16,839 nt of DNA. Origin: Acidobacteriota bacterium (lineage in GTDB: Bacteria; Acidobacteriota; UBA890; WLXD01). Below the pieces are notes generated by a model. The model was not told the origin of the DNA, searched no databases, and saw only the letters and a program-made list of their open reading frames with translations. A program made the position numbers and the translations under genes. The stretch spans positions 1 through 16,839 of the forward strand of contig JACZXM010000013.1 in assembly GCA_022571615.1 (NCBI GenBank). Reading direction: 5' to 3'. Below, piece after piece: positions 6,794 to 13,784 of the stretch (position 1 is the first letter of the stretch; every line of letters begins with the position of its first letter).

Positions 6794-7330
6794 CTATTCG
6801 TACGCCTCTACAAGTGCTCGCTTGTGGATATGCTGCGGGCAGTTCACGTCCCACGCTTCGATCGTGAACAGGATCGCGCGTTCGGGTCGGCCCGGGTACT
6901 CCGGGTCGGCAAGCTCCGCCAGCAGTGCGTCGTCGTCCTCGACAACCTTGGCGGTGCCCCACAACTTGATCCGCCGGCTGTTCACATAGTCGATCAGGAA
7001 GATGAAGGCCTGCGGGTTCTCCGACAGGTTCCCTACCGAGATGTACTGGCGGTTGCCACCGAAGTCCGCGAAGCCCAGCGTCTTGTGGTCGACGACCTTC
7101 AGGAAACCGCGCGGTCCACCCCGGTACTGGATGTAGGGCTGCCCAGCGGCGTTTGCCGTGCCCAGATAGAACATATCGAGGTTGGCGATGAACTCGGCCA
7201 GGTCGGGCGTGACTTCGCCCCGCCAACCACTGCCCGCCTCCATACGGGCGTAGCTGGCGCGTGAGCCTTTGGCGGTCTGGATGGCCTTGACGGTGGGCGT
7301 GAAGGCGATGTCGCTGCGGATTCTGGTCAC
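6794..7330 (-). CDS. Pyridoxamine 5'-phosphate oxidase family (FMN-binding) protein
   Basis: 178 residues from a GTG (7330-7328) that overlaps the TGA of the alpha/beta hydrolase as GTGA, so it is translationally coupled as the last gene of the operon. The split-barrel core is visible: [80 protein letters not shown]. This matches PNPOx-like flavin-binding proteins, which bind FMN or a deazaflavin and reduce or oxidise small molecules; there is no sign that it is the vitamin B6 enzyme PdxH itself. No signal peptide, so it should be cytosolic, unlike the two exported hydrolases of the operon. The upstream continuation of the frame to 7699 is a shadow of the hydrolase gene. Confidence 0.88.
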   Translation of the reverse strand: MTRIRSDIAFTPTVKAIQTAKGSRASYARMEAGSGWRGEVTPDLAEFIANLDMFYLGTANAAGQPYIQYRGGPRGFLKVVDHKTLGFADFGGNRQYISVGNLSENPQAFIFLIDYVNSRRIKLWGTAKVVEDDDALLAELADPEYPGRPERAILFTIEAWDVNCPQHIHKRALVEAYE

Positions 7331-8301
7331 GAGCCGGACCCGGTGTGGCGCGCGAGGAAGTCGCGCATCAGCGACGCGATGACCGCTCCGTCTTCCTCGA
7401 GGGCGAAGTGGCCGGTGTCGAGCAGGTGCAGCTCGGCATTCGGCAGGTCGTTGACGTAGGGATAGGCACCGGCGGCGGGGAAGATTGGGTCGTTCTTTCC
7501 CCACACGATCAGAGTCGGTGGCTGCCAGGTACGCAGGTATTCTTGCCACTCCGGGTACAACGGCGGGTTCGAGCCGTAGCTGTAGAACAGGTCGAGCTGG
7601 ATCTCCTGGTTGCCGGGGCGATCGAGTCGCGGCTGCACATGGTCCCAGGTGTCCGGGCTGATGGACTCGACGTTGCGCACGCCGTGGGTGTACTGCCACT
7701 TGGTGGCGCCGAGCGTCAGCAGTCCACGTAGCGCGTCGCGGTCCTCGATGTCGTTGCTGGCCCAGTACGTCTTGATCGGCTGCCAGAAGTCGTTGTCGAT
7801 GCCTTCGTCGTAGGCGTTGCCGTTCTGGATGATCAGCGTCTGCACGCGCTCCGGATGGCGGGTGGCCAAGCGGAAGCCGATTGGCGCGCCGTAGTCCATC
7901 AAGTAGATCGAGTAGTTGCCCAGACCGATCTGGTCGACGAACTGTTCGATAAGGTCAGCGAGGTGGTCGAAGGTGTAGTCGAACTCGTCGGCCGCTGGGG
8001 CCGAGCTGTTGCCATAGCCTGGGTAGTCGGGAGCTACGACGTGGTAGCGGTCGGCTAGCTGCGGGATGAGATTGCGGAACATGTGTGAGGAGGTCGGAAA
8101 CCCGTGCAGTAACAGCACGGTCGGCGCATCTGCGGGGCCGGCCTCACGGTAGAAGATGTCGAGGCCGTCGATCTTGGCGATGCGGTGCTGCACCTGCATG
8201 TCATCGACGCTCGCGCGGGACAATGAGGGCGGGGCTGCGATGGCGACAGTCGTGATCGCGACGATGGCCAGGGCGGCGAGTGCTCGGCGGATGGGGTTCA
8301 T
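7327..8301 (-). CDS. Exported alpha/beta hydrolase, haloalkane-dehalogenase/epoxide-hydrolase-like
   Basis: 324 residues. A signal peptide ([20 protein letters not shown], cut near residue 22-30) predicts export. Then [10 protein letters not shown] (residues 66-75, oxyanion region), [10 protein letters not shown] (~91-100), the nucleophile elbow LMDYGAPIG with Asp136, the acid candidate Asp271 in WGKNDPIF, and His298 in DTGHFALEE. An aspartate rather than serine nucleophile is typical of haloalkane dehalogenases, epoxide hydrolases and fluoroacetate dehalogenases, which cleave C-X or epoxide bonds through an aspartyl ester. The substrate is not predictable. AGGAG (8314-8310) lies 8 bases before the ATG; the start overlaps the DUF1348 stop as ATGA, and the stop overlaps the PNPOx start. 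Fourth gene of the sigma-54 operon. Confidence 0.9.
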   Translation of the reverse strand: MNPIRRALAALAIVAITTVAIAAPPSLSRASVDDMQVQHRIAKIDGLDIFYREAGPADAPTVLLLHGFPTSSHMFRNLIPQLADRYHVVAPDYPGYGNSSAPAADEFDYTFDHLADLIEQFVDQIGLGNYSIYLMDYGAPIGFRLATRHPERVQTLIIQNGNAYDEGIDNDFWQPIKTYWASNDIEDRDALRGLLTLGATKWQYTHGVRNVESISPDTWDHVQPRLDRPGNQEIQLDLFYSYGSNPPLYPEWQEYLRTWQPPTLIVWGKNDPIFPAAGAYPYVNDLPNAELHLLDTGHFALEEDGAVIASLMRDFLARHTGSGS

Positions 8302-8738
8302 GTTCTTTTCTCCTCGTTCTGCTGTGCTGTCAGGTAGCGGCGTTCGGACTCGTCGATGGGGATGTCGTTGGCGCTCATGTCGCGTCGTGCCATCAGCCCG
8401 TCAGCGTCGAACTCCCAGTGTTCGTTGCCGTGGGTGCGGAACCAACTGCCGTTCTCGTCACGCCACTCGTATTCGAAGCGCACGGAGATGCGGTTGTCGG
8501 TCCAGGCCCACAGTTCCTTCATCAGGTGGTAATCAAGCTCCCGGGCCCACTTGCGGCGCAGGAAAGCCCGGATCGCCTCGCGTCCGCAGAAGAACTCGTC
8601 GCGGTTGCGCCAGTCGGAGTGCTCGCTGTAGGCGAGCGCCACCCGCTCGGGATCGCGGCTGTTCCAGGCGTCCTCGGCGGCCTGCACCTTGGCGCGGGCG
8701 GTCTCTTCTGTGAACGGAGGCTTGATCGCGGTCGACAT
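8298..8738 (-). CDS. DUF1348 / NTF2-like protein
   Basis: 146 residues forming a single SnoaL/NTF2-type cone domain of the DUF1348 (PF07080) family. Recognisable blocks are [90 protein letters not shown] and [20 protein letters not shown] followed by NDIPI. The family is widespread and nearly always one small domain, but its reaction is unknown; NTF2 folds often bind hydrophobic small molecules. GGAGT at 8750-8746, lying across the isochorismatase stop, is its ribosome binding site (8-base spacing). Overlaps the next gene by 4 bases (ATGA). No signal peptide. Confidence 0.88.
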   Translation of the reverse strand: MSTAIKPPFTEETARAKVQAAEDAWNSRDPERVALAYSEHSDWRNRDEFFCGREAIRAFLRRKWARELDYHLMKELWAWTDNRISVRFEYEWRDENGSWFRTHGNEHWEFDADGLMARRDMSANDIPIDESERRYLTAQQNEEKRT

Positions 8739-8743
8739 CAGGC

Positions 8744-9496
8744 TTACTCCGTGGGCCGGGTTTGGCGAATCGCTGCCACCGCCTCAGCGGTGGTGATCAC
8801 GTCGTTGGCGATGAAGCGAAAGTTCACCAGCGCGGCCGCGTAGCCGTCACCTTCGGCGACCTTGGCGGCAGCGGTGGCATCGCTCACCACGGACACTTCG
8901 AAACCCTGCTCCATTAACTCGCGCATGTGCGATTCGGTGCACAGGTTGGCCGACATGCCGGCGAGAATGACCTTGTCGATGCCGCGCTTGCGCAGTTGCA
9001 GCACCAGGTCGTTGCTCTCCGGACCGTAGACCTTGTGTGGGCTCGTGATCACGGTGCGGCCGTCCTCGATGTAGGGCTTGTAGCGTGCGAGCCAGTCGGC
9101 GCCGGAGCCGTCGAAGGACTCCAGGTTCAGTGACCCGGCGCGGTCGAACATACCGATCTTGTGCATCAGGGCTTCGAGTGCGCCCTCGAAGTGCCAGCCG
9201 TGATCGGTGGGGTAGTAGTAGTGCGGCGAGACGAACACCTCGATGCCGGCTTCCTTGGCGCTCTGCAGGAGCGCACCGATGTTGGCGACCGTGTTGTTCT
9301 CCGCGACGCTCTCGCCTACGACTCCCCAGGCGACTCCGTCGGGGCTGAGGAAGTCGTTCTGCGGGTCGGTGATCACCAGCGCCGTGTTGCCTGACGTGAT
9401 GGTCATGCCCGGGTCGGGCAGTTGGGCGTGCGCCGGAGCGGCGATGAGGGCGAGCAGCAACAAGAGTGCGGATGCGGAAGCGATTTTGTAACGCAT
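8744..9496 (-). CDS. Exported isochorismatase-family cysteine hydrolase
   Basis: 250 residues. A clear signal peptide ([20 protein letters not shown], cleavage after PAHA, residue 24) points to the periplasm. The isochorismatase fold follows with its triad: Asp44 in VITDPQNDF, Lys155 in [10 protein letters not shown], and Cys186 in [14 protein letters not shown]. The C-SH context [10 protein letters not shown] and [13 protein letters not shown] are typical of the branch that hydrolyses amides such as nicotinamide, N-carbamoyl compounds or biuret; true isochorismatases lack the cysteine. The substrate is undetermined. AAGGA (9510-9506) sits 9 bases before the ATG. Second gene of the operon: 28 bases after the membrane protein, 5 bases before DUF1348. 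An exported member of this usually cytosolic family is uncommon. Confidence 0.9.
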   Translation of the reverse strand: MRYKIASASALLLLLALIAAPAHAQLPDPGMTITSGNTALVITDPQNDFLSPDGVAWGVVGESVAENNTVANIGALLQSAKEAGIEVFVSPHYYYPTDHGWHFEGALEALMHKIGMFDRAGSLNLESFDGSGADWLARYKPYIEDGRTVITSPHKVYGPESNDLVLQLRKRGIDKVILAGMSANLCTESHMRELMEQGFEVSVVSDATAAAKVAEGDGYAAALVNFRFIANDVITTAEAVAAIRQTRPTE

Positions 9497-9524
9497 GGTG
9501 ATGGTTCCTTGGCCGAGCGTGAGC

Positions 9525-9971
9525 TCAGGCGTTGATGGGAGCGGAGTTGGTGAAGTCAGCGCTGCGAGCCGAGAGCGCCTGCAGCGTAAGCGTCATCGCA
9601 CCGGCATAAGCCCAGTGCCGCGCCATGGTGATGATCGGGATCATGGCGCTCACTCCGAGGCCAGCGATGCCCATGTCCAGTAGCGGCAGCATGAACAGCC
9701 AAACACCGAAGATCGTGTGAGCCGTGATGAAGGTGAAGGCACGCGACCAGCGCGGCCCGGGGATCTTGTCGGCGAGTGCGACGAACAGGACGGCCAGAAC
9801 CACCCCGTTGGCGTAATGAGCGAGCACGCCAGCGTAGATGCCGACGCCGAGCTTGGCGCCGAGAAGGTTGGGGATGTCCCACCAGGTGCCGGTGAGTAAC
9901 AGGCCGACCAGATCGAAAGCGATCGTGCCGACGACGCCGGCCGCTATTGCTGCCTTGACGTTGAACTTCAT
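9525..9971 (-). CDS. Small four-helix membrane protein, first gene of the sigma-54 operon
   Basis: 148 residues starting MKFNVKAAIAAGVVGTIAFD. Hydrophobic segments occur at about 7-27, 44-68 (KLGVGIYAGVLAHYANGVVL and on), 80-105 (FTFITAHTIFGVWLFMLPLL) and 118-138, giving four membrane helices. I do not recognise a characterised family; the pattern resembles uncharacterised DUF6789/DUF1440-type proteins. The start is set by AAGGAGG four bases upstream; the longer frame to 10061 would run into the sigma-54 promoter region and is rejected. It leads the operon ~60 bases after the predicted transcription start, so it might act in uptake or sensing of the operon's substrate, but nothing in the sequence proves that. 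Confidence 0.75.
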   Translation of the reverse strand: MKFNVKAAIAAGVVGTIAFDLVGLLLTGTWWDIPNLLGAKLGVGIYAGVLAHYANGVVLAVLFVALADKIPGPRWSRAFTFITAHTIFGVWLFMLPLLDMGIAGLGVSAMIPIITMARHWAYAGAMTLTLQALSARSADFTNSAPINA

Positions 9972-9975
9972 GCTG

Positions 9976-9982
9976 CCTCCTT
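9976..9982 (-). promoter_or_regulatory. Shine-Dalgarno of the operon's first gene
   Basis: AAGGAGG, a full anti-16S complement, sits four bases before ATG 9971 and decides that start over the longer frame. Confidence 0.75.
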
Positions 9983-10044
9983 CGGGGAATACCCCGGATG
10001 TGCATGGGCTGGATTGCCCGGCAACTTCAGACAGCGGGAGACTT

Positions 10045-10060
10045 AGCAGAACGCGTGCCA
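10045..10060 (-). promoter_or_regulatory. Sigma-54 (-24/-12) promoter of the hydrolase operon
   Basis: On the minus strand the sequence is TGGCACGCGTTCTGCT. Against the sigma-54 consensus TGGCACG-N4-TTGCW it has one mismatch (C for the first T of TTGC), with the invariant GG (10059-10058) and GC (10047-10046) exactly spaced. Transcription should start near 10034, leaving a ~60-base leader before ATG 9971. The gene directly upstream encodes a sigma-54 activator, which strongly supports the call. Confidence 0.8.
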
Positions 10061-10129
10061 ATCTGTCATTGTCAAGATTTATTCTTATTTAATCGATACT
10101 TAGAGAAAGATCGTCGATCGTTGGCGTGG

Positions 10130-10182
10130 CACGATATCTCGTAATTCACGAAGTATCGTAGACAAGATCACGAAATTTCGTG
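10130..10182. promoter_or_regulatory. Enhancer: three inverted repeats CACGA-N4-TCGTR
   Basis: Three dyads in the same spacer: CACGATATCTCGTA (10130-10143), CACGAAGTATCGTA (10147-10160) and the perfect 14-base palindrome CACGAAATTTCGTG (10169-10182). Centres are ~102, 119 and 141 bases upstream of the predicted transcription start, the classic range for upstream activating sequences bound by a Fis-type helix-turn-helix. Centre spacings are 17 and 22. The AT-rich stretch 10064-10105 between enhancer and promoter could aid looping; I see no convincing IHF site. Binding by the adjacent activator is inferred. Confidence 0.7.
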
Positions 10183-10249
10183 GATTCCGGAAGCGGTCGC
10201 GCAGAAAGGCGCGTGTTGATCGAGACAGACCCGCCGGCTGTTGGCGCGC

Positions 10250-11731
10250 TCAGTCAGCCCGCGACAGTCCCAACTTCTTGATGCGCGATGCGAGCGTGGT
10301 GGGCCGCATGTCCAGTAGCTCGGCCGCGCCGCCCGCGCCGGATACTTTCCAGCCGGCCGCCTCCAGGGCGGCGAGTGTGTTGGCGCGTTCGAGCCCGCGC
10401 ATTTCGGCGTCAGACAGGATTCCGGCCGCAGTTGCAGCGGCGCTGTCGCCAGAGGCTACCGGCGCAGCTCTGCTGCTGACGCCGTCCGGAAGGTCCAGGT
10501 CCAGCGATCCCGACGGGGCCGCGCGGATCACTGCGCGCTCGATGCAATTCTGCAGCTCGCGCACGTTGCCCGGCCACTCGTACGCCTTCATCGTGGCGAC
10601 GTTGGCGTTGGTGAGCCGCACACCGGGCCGGTTCAGACGCACCCGTGCCGATTCGATGAAGTGCGCGGCCAGGGCAGGGATGTCGCCGAGGCGATTGCGC
10701 AGCGGCGCTAGCGGGATCGGGAAGACGTTGAGGCGGTAGTAGAGGTCCTCGCGAAAGCGGCCGGCAGCGACTTCGGCCGCGAGGTCGCGGTTGGTGGCGG
10801 CGATCACGCGTACGTCCACGCTGCGGGTGCGCGCCTCGCCGACGCGTTCGAAGTTCCCGTCCTGGAGCACGCGCAGCAACTTGCTCTGCATCTCGAGCGG
10901 GATCTCGCCAACCTCGTCGAGAAAGATCGAACCACGGTCGGCAAGCTCGAAGCGTCCGATACGGTCGCGGATCGCGCCGGTGAAGGCGCCACGCACGTGG
11001 CCGAAGAACTCGCTCTCGAACAACTCGCGTGGAATCGAGGCGCAGTTGACCTTGATCAGCGGTTTGTCACGCCGTTCGCTCAAATCGTGGACAGCGCGGG
11101 CGATCAGCTCCTTGCCGGTGCCCGTCTCGCCAGTGATGAGCGCCGTGGCGTCGGTTGGCGCAACAACCTGCACTGCCTGGAGCGCCCGGAGAATAGGTGC
11201 CGAGTCGCCCACGATCTCGTGAAAACCGTGCTCGGTGCTGATTTCTTCCTGAAGATACTCGTTCTCGGCGACGAGGCGGTCCTTCAGCTTCTGCACCTCG
11301 TCGAGTGCCGCCCGCAAGTCGCGCTCGGCGCGCTGCCGGGCGGTGATATCACGGAACACCACGACCGCGCCGCTCAACTCACCATCGCGGTGGATTGGCG
11401 TGCTGGTGTACTCGACCGGGAAACTGGATCCGTCGCGCCGCCAGAAAACCTCGTCAGTGACGGTATGCACCTGACCGTCACGGAAGGCGGCGTAGATCGG
11501 ACACTCCTCGCGCGGGTAGTGGGAACCGTCAGCGTGGCTGTGGTGGAGGACCGAGTGCATCGGCTGACCGACCAGTTCGTTGTCATCGAATCCAAGCATC
11601 GATGACGCGGCCGGATTGACGAAGGTGGTCATGCCGTCGCAATCGAGACCGTACACACCTTCGCCGGCTGCCTCGAGAATCAACTCGGTGAGGCGCGGGT
11701 CGAATCTGTTGTCAGCGTGGTCGTCGGCCAT
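10250..11731 (-). CDS. Sigma-54-dependent activator with PAS sensor (PAS-AAA+-Fis HTH)
   Basis: 493 residues. PAS domain (~10-130) with FDDNELVGQPMHSVLHHSHA and a PVEYTSTPIHRDG core, a short coiled coil (~130-165), then the AAA+ domain: Walker A GETGTGKE (201-208), the sigma-54-contacting GAFTGA loop (248-253), Walker B SIFLDE (268-273), and YYRLNVFPIPLAPLRNR. The C-terminal Fis-type helix-turn-helix (~450-490) ends TTLASRIKKLGLS. It uses ATP hydrolysis to open sigma-54 promoters in response to a signal sensed by PAS. There is no receiver domain, so it is a one-component sensor. The PAS has a HHSHADG-x4-P-x3-CP motif (residues 63-78) with histidines and a cysteine that could bind metal or a cofactor (inference). 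Its gene lies immediately before the operon, enhancers and -24/-12 promoter it presumably controls. Confidence 0.95.
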   Translation of the reverse strand: MADDHADNRFDPRLTELILEAAGEGVYGLDCDGMTTFVNPAASSMLGFDDNELVGQPMHSVLHHSHADGSHYPREECPIYAAFRDGQVHTVTDEVFWRRDGSSFPVEYTSTPIHRDGELSGAVVVFRDITARQRAERDLRAALDEVQKLKDRLVAENEYLQEEISTEHGFHEIVGDSAPILRALQAVQVVAPTDATALITGETGTGKELIARAVHDLSERRDKPLIKVNCASIPRELFESEFFGHVRGAFTGAIRDRIGRFELADRGSIFLDEVGEIPLEMQSKLLRVLQDGNFERVGEARTRSVDVRVIAATNRDLAAEVAAGRFREDLYYRLNVFPIPLAPLRNRLGDIPALAAHFIESARVRLNRPGVRLTNANVATMKAYEWPGNVRELQNCIERAVIRAAPSGSLDLDLPDGVSSRAAPVASGDSAAATAAGILSDAEMRGLERANTLAALEAAGWKVSGAGGAAELLDMRPTTLASRIKKLGLSRAD

Positions 11732-11907
11732 GGGTCTCTAGCGGCGGCGTCACCGCAGATCGCACGCCGCGCTTCCGGAGCAGGACAGGGCTACAAGAAC
11801 TCGGACGCATGACGCTCCTCGGGCGGTCAGACGGTTGGATTACGCGGAGAGGAGACTACAACGCCGCTGACTCCATCCACCGACAGGACAGCGCATATCT
11901 CTCCGTG

Positions 11908-12340
11908 CGGATCGCCGAGGGGGCGATTCCGCTGGCAGAAGCTTTGCCGATGGCCCGTCAGATCGCCGAGGCCCTCGAGGCCGCACACGATGTAGGCATC
12001 GTGCATCGGGATCTCAAGCCAGCGAACGTCATGGTACGCAAAGACGGGACTGTCAAAGTGTTGGACTTCGGGTTGGCGAAGGCGCTGGACCCAAGCCCGG
12101 GCGCTGACCCATCGCAGTCACCGACGCTCACCGCAGCCGCCACCCAGATGGGCGTGATCATGGGGACAGCGGCCTACATATCGCCGGAGCAAGCGCGTGG
12201 GAAGCCAGTCGACAAGCGCACGGATATCTGGGCGTTCGGCGCGGTCCTGTTCGAGATGCTGACCGGGAGGAAGCCGTTTGGCGATGATGATGTCTCCACG
12301 ACCTTGGCGCGCGTCATCGAGCGGGAGCCGGACTGGGACA
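11908..12340 (+). pseudogene. Truncated PknB-like Ser/Thr protein kinase remnant
   Basis: An open frame (11809-12489) carries kinase homology only from ~11908 (RIAEGAIPLAEALPMARQIA) to ~12340 (REPDWD). It includes the catalytic loop HRDLKPANVMV, the DFG-equivalent VLDFGLAKAL, the activation-segment end GTAAYISPEQARG, and DIWAFGAVLFEMLTGRKPFG. The N-lobe with the glycine loop and the ATP-binding lysine is absent, and the C-lobe stops before the conserved C-terminal arginine; all extracytoplasmic parts are missing. Residues before and after are unlike kinase. It cannot be an active kinase and is best read as a relic of a large acidobacterial-type kinase gene. The 145 bases from 12341 to 12485 hold nothing I recognise. 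Confidence 0.8.
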
Positions 12341-12485
12341 GGGCAATTCGTCAAAGGGACCCTTCCGGTCCATTCTTTTCACTCCATCGGCTCTTCGCGG
12401 TCTCGGCGTCAAAGAGTCTGCGAAACAGACCAGTTCAAACCTCGGGCAAGGAGCCGGTGAAATCCCATGTTCTGTTCGAGATACG

Positions 12486-13658
12486 ATGAGGACCGCGAAC
12501 GGGGACATGGGACAGCAGCGGTCGCACTCGATGGAGGAGCTGGCGGCGGCACTCTTGCGCGGCGAGGCCGCCGACTGGCCGTCGGACGGCGCGCGTACGG
12601 AGCAGGAACGGTTTCTCCGGATGGCGGTGGTCCACGGCGTCAGCTCGCTCCTGGCCTACCAGCTGCGCCGGACCCACAGGTGGCACCAGTGGCCAGTGGA
12701 GATCACCATACGGCTTCACCAGATGGGCCGCGTGGCTGTCGCCCTCGAGGTCCTGCGACGCCTCGAGCTCGAGCGGGTCGTCCTCGCGATGAGAGCGGCC
12801 GGCGTGCAGCCGCTGCTGATGAAGGGCGCCGCGCTCGCCTACCTGCATTACCCCGAGCCATCGCTGCGACCGCGCTACGACACCGACCTACTCGTGCACC
12901 CGGACGACCGCGACGCGGTCGCCGAGACGATGCGCGCGCTCGGGTATCGGCGCGCGACCCAGACGTCGGGCGACCTCGTGATGCCCCAGGCCACCTTCGA
13001 GATGAGGGACCGGTTCGGCACGTGCCACGCCTACGACGTGCACTGGAAGATCGCGAACCCTCAACCGTTTGCGAACCTCCTCCCGATCGACGCACTCCGG
13101 ACCCGCGCGGTCGAGGTGCCCGCGCTTGGCACCTGGGCTCGCGCACTTGGCGACGTCGACGCGCTGCTGCTGGCGTGTATCCATCGCGTGGCGCATCACG
13201 CCGACAGCGCGCGGTTGCTCTGGCTCTACGACATCCATCTGATCGCGAGCGGCCTGGACCGACAGGCATTCGCGCGCCTCACGGAGCTGGCGACCGCGAC
13301 CGCGATGACGGCGATTTGCGCGAGAGGGCTGGGCCTGGCGCAGGAGCGGTTTCACACGGCGATACCGGAGGAGACGATGGCCGCGCTGGCGGCGCGCGGG
13401 TCACCCGAACCGTCGGAGATGTTCCTCCGGTCCGGTCGGCGAAAAATCGATGTGCTCGTCTCCGACCTCCGGCTGCTCGGGAGCTGGTCCGCCAGGCGGG
13501 CGCTGCTGCGCCAGCATCTCTTTCCTCCCGCCACCTACATGCTGGAACGGTACCAGGTATCGCATCGTCTCTTGCTTCCGATGCTGTACGCCCGCCGGAT
13601 CGTGTCCGGAGCGTGGCAATGGTGTCGGAGACCCAGCCCCAAAGCTCACTTGGGTTGA
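12486..13658 (+). CDS. NTP_transf_5 family nucleotidyltransferase
   Basis: 390 residues. The centre LLMKGAALAYLHYPEPSLRP then RYDTDLLVHPDDRDAV (residues ~110-145) is the signature of the PF14907 nucleotidyltransferase family: KG near the start and a D-x-D (Asp132, Asp134) metal site. This is followed by DVHWKI and the late HRVAHHADSARLLWLYDIHL helix pair. Members occur with PqqD-like proteins, S24/S26 proteases, HPr-kinase-like proteins and ABC exporters in lasso-peptide and other peptide or envelope clusters; the reaction is not known. It is convergent with a minus-strand set that includes an S24/S26 protease and an ABC ATPase, separated by paired hairpins. The start could be 12486 or the ATG at 12507, which follows GGGGA; neither has an ideal ribosome binding site. 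Confidence 0.85.
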   Translation: MRTANGDMGQQRSHSMEELAAALLRGEAADWPSDGARTEQERFLRMAVVHGVSSLLAYQLRRTHRWHQWPVEITIRLHQMGRVAVALEVLRRLELERVVLAMRAAGVQPLLMKGAALAYLHYPEPSLRPRYDTDLLVHPDDRDAVAETMRALGYRRATQTSGDLVMPQATFEMRDRFGTCHAYDVHWKIANPQPFANLLPIDALRTRAVEVPALGTWARALGDVDALLLACIHRVAHHADSARLLWLYDIHLIASGLDRQAFARLTELATATAMTAICARGLGLAQERFHTAIPEETMAALAARGSPEPSEMFLRSGRRKIDVLVSDLRLLGSWSARRALLRQHLFPPATYMLERYQVSHRLLLPMLYARRIVSGAWQWCRRPSPKAHLG

Positions 13659-13666
13659 TTCTGTGT

Positions 13667-13707
13667 CGCAGGCCTTCAGGCCTGCGAGGCAAGGCTGAAG
13701 CCTTGCC
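13667..13707. repeat. Back-to-back palindromic repeat (two 9-bp-arm hairpins)
   Basis: Hairpin 1 (13667-13686): arms CGCAGGCCT / AGGCCTGCG around TC. Hairpin 2 (13688-13707): arms GGCAAGGCT / AGCCTTGCC around GA. Both arms are perfect, one base separates the hairpins, and the two share the scheme purine-rich arm plus CCT/GCT apex. The composition and position between convergent genes suggest a REP-like intergenic element that may also act as a bidirectional transcription stop; there is no T-run, so a classic intrinsic terminator is unlikely. Confidence 0.7.
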
Positions 13708-13764
13708 CCACGGCTGTCGACTTAACCGCGCGCCGATCTTAATCGGAGTAGTGCTGGGCGGCGG

Positions 13765-13780
13765 CCTTGCCGCGGCAAGG
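13765..13780. repeat. Perfect 16-bp palindrome CCTTGCCGCGGCAAGG
   Basis: A self-complementary sequence just beyond the end of the ABC ATPase gene (stop at 13785). Its outer CCTTGCC/GGCAAGG repeats the arm of the second hairpin at 13688-13707, so it may be a decayed member of the same element, or part of the terminator for the minus-strand set. Confidence 0.5.
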
Positions 13781-13784
13781 AGAT

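Noticed and set aside
10047..10075. TTGACA on the minus strand (10075-10070) as a sigma-70 -35 for the operon
   Set aside because: No acceptable -10 lies 16-18 bases downstream; the region there is the sigma-54 -24/-12 element.
10127..10141. TGGCACGATATCTCG on the plus strand as a second sigma-54 promoter
   Set aside because: The -24 half is perfect but the -12 position reads CTCG instead of TTGC, and it points away from the operon; the bases belong to the first enhancer dyad.
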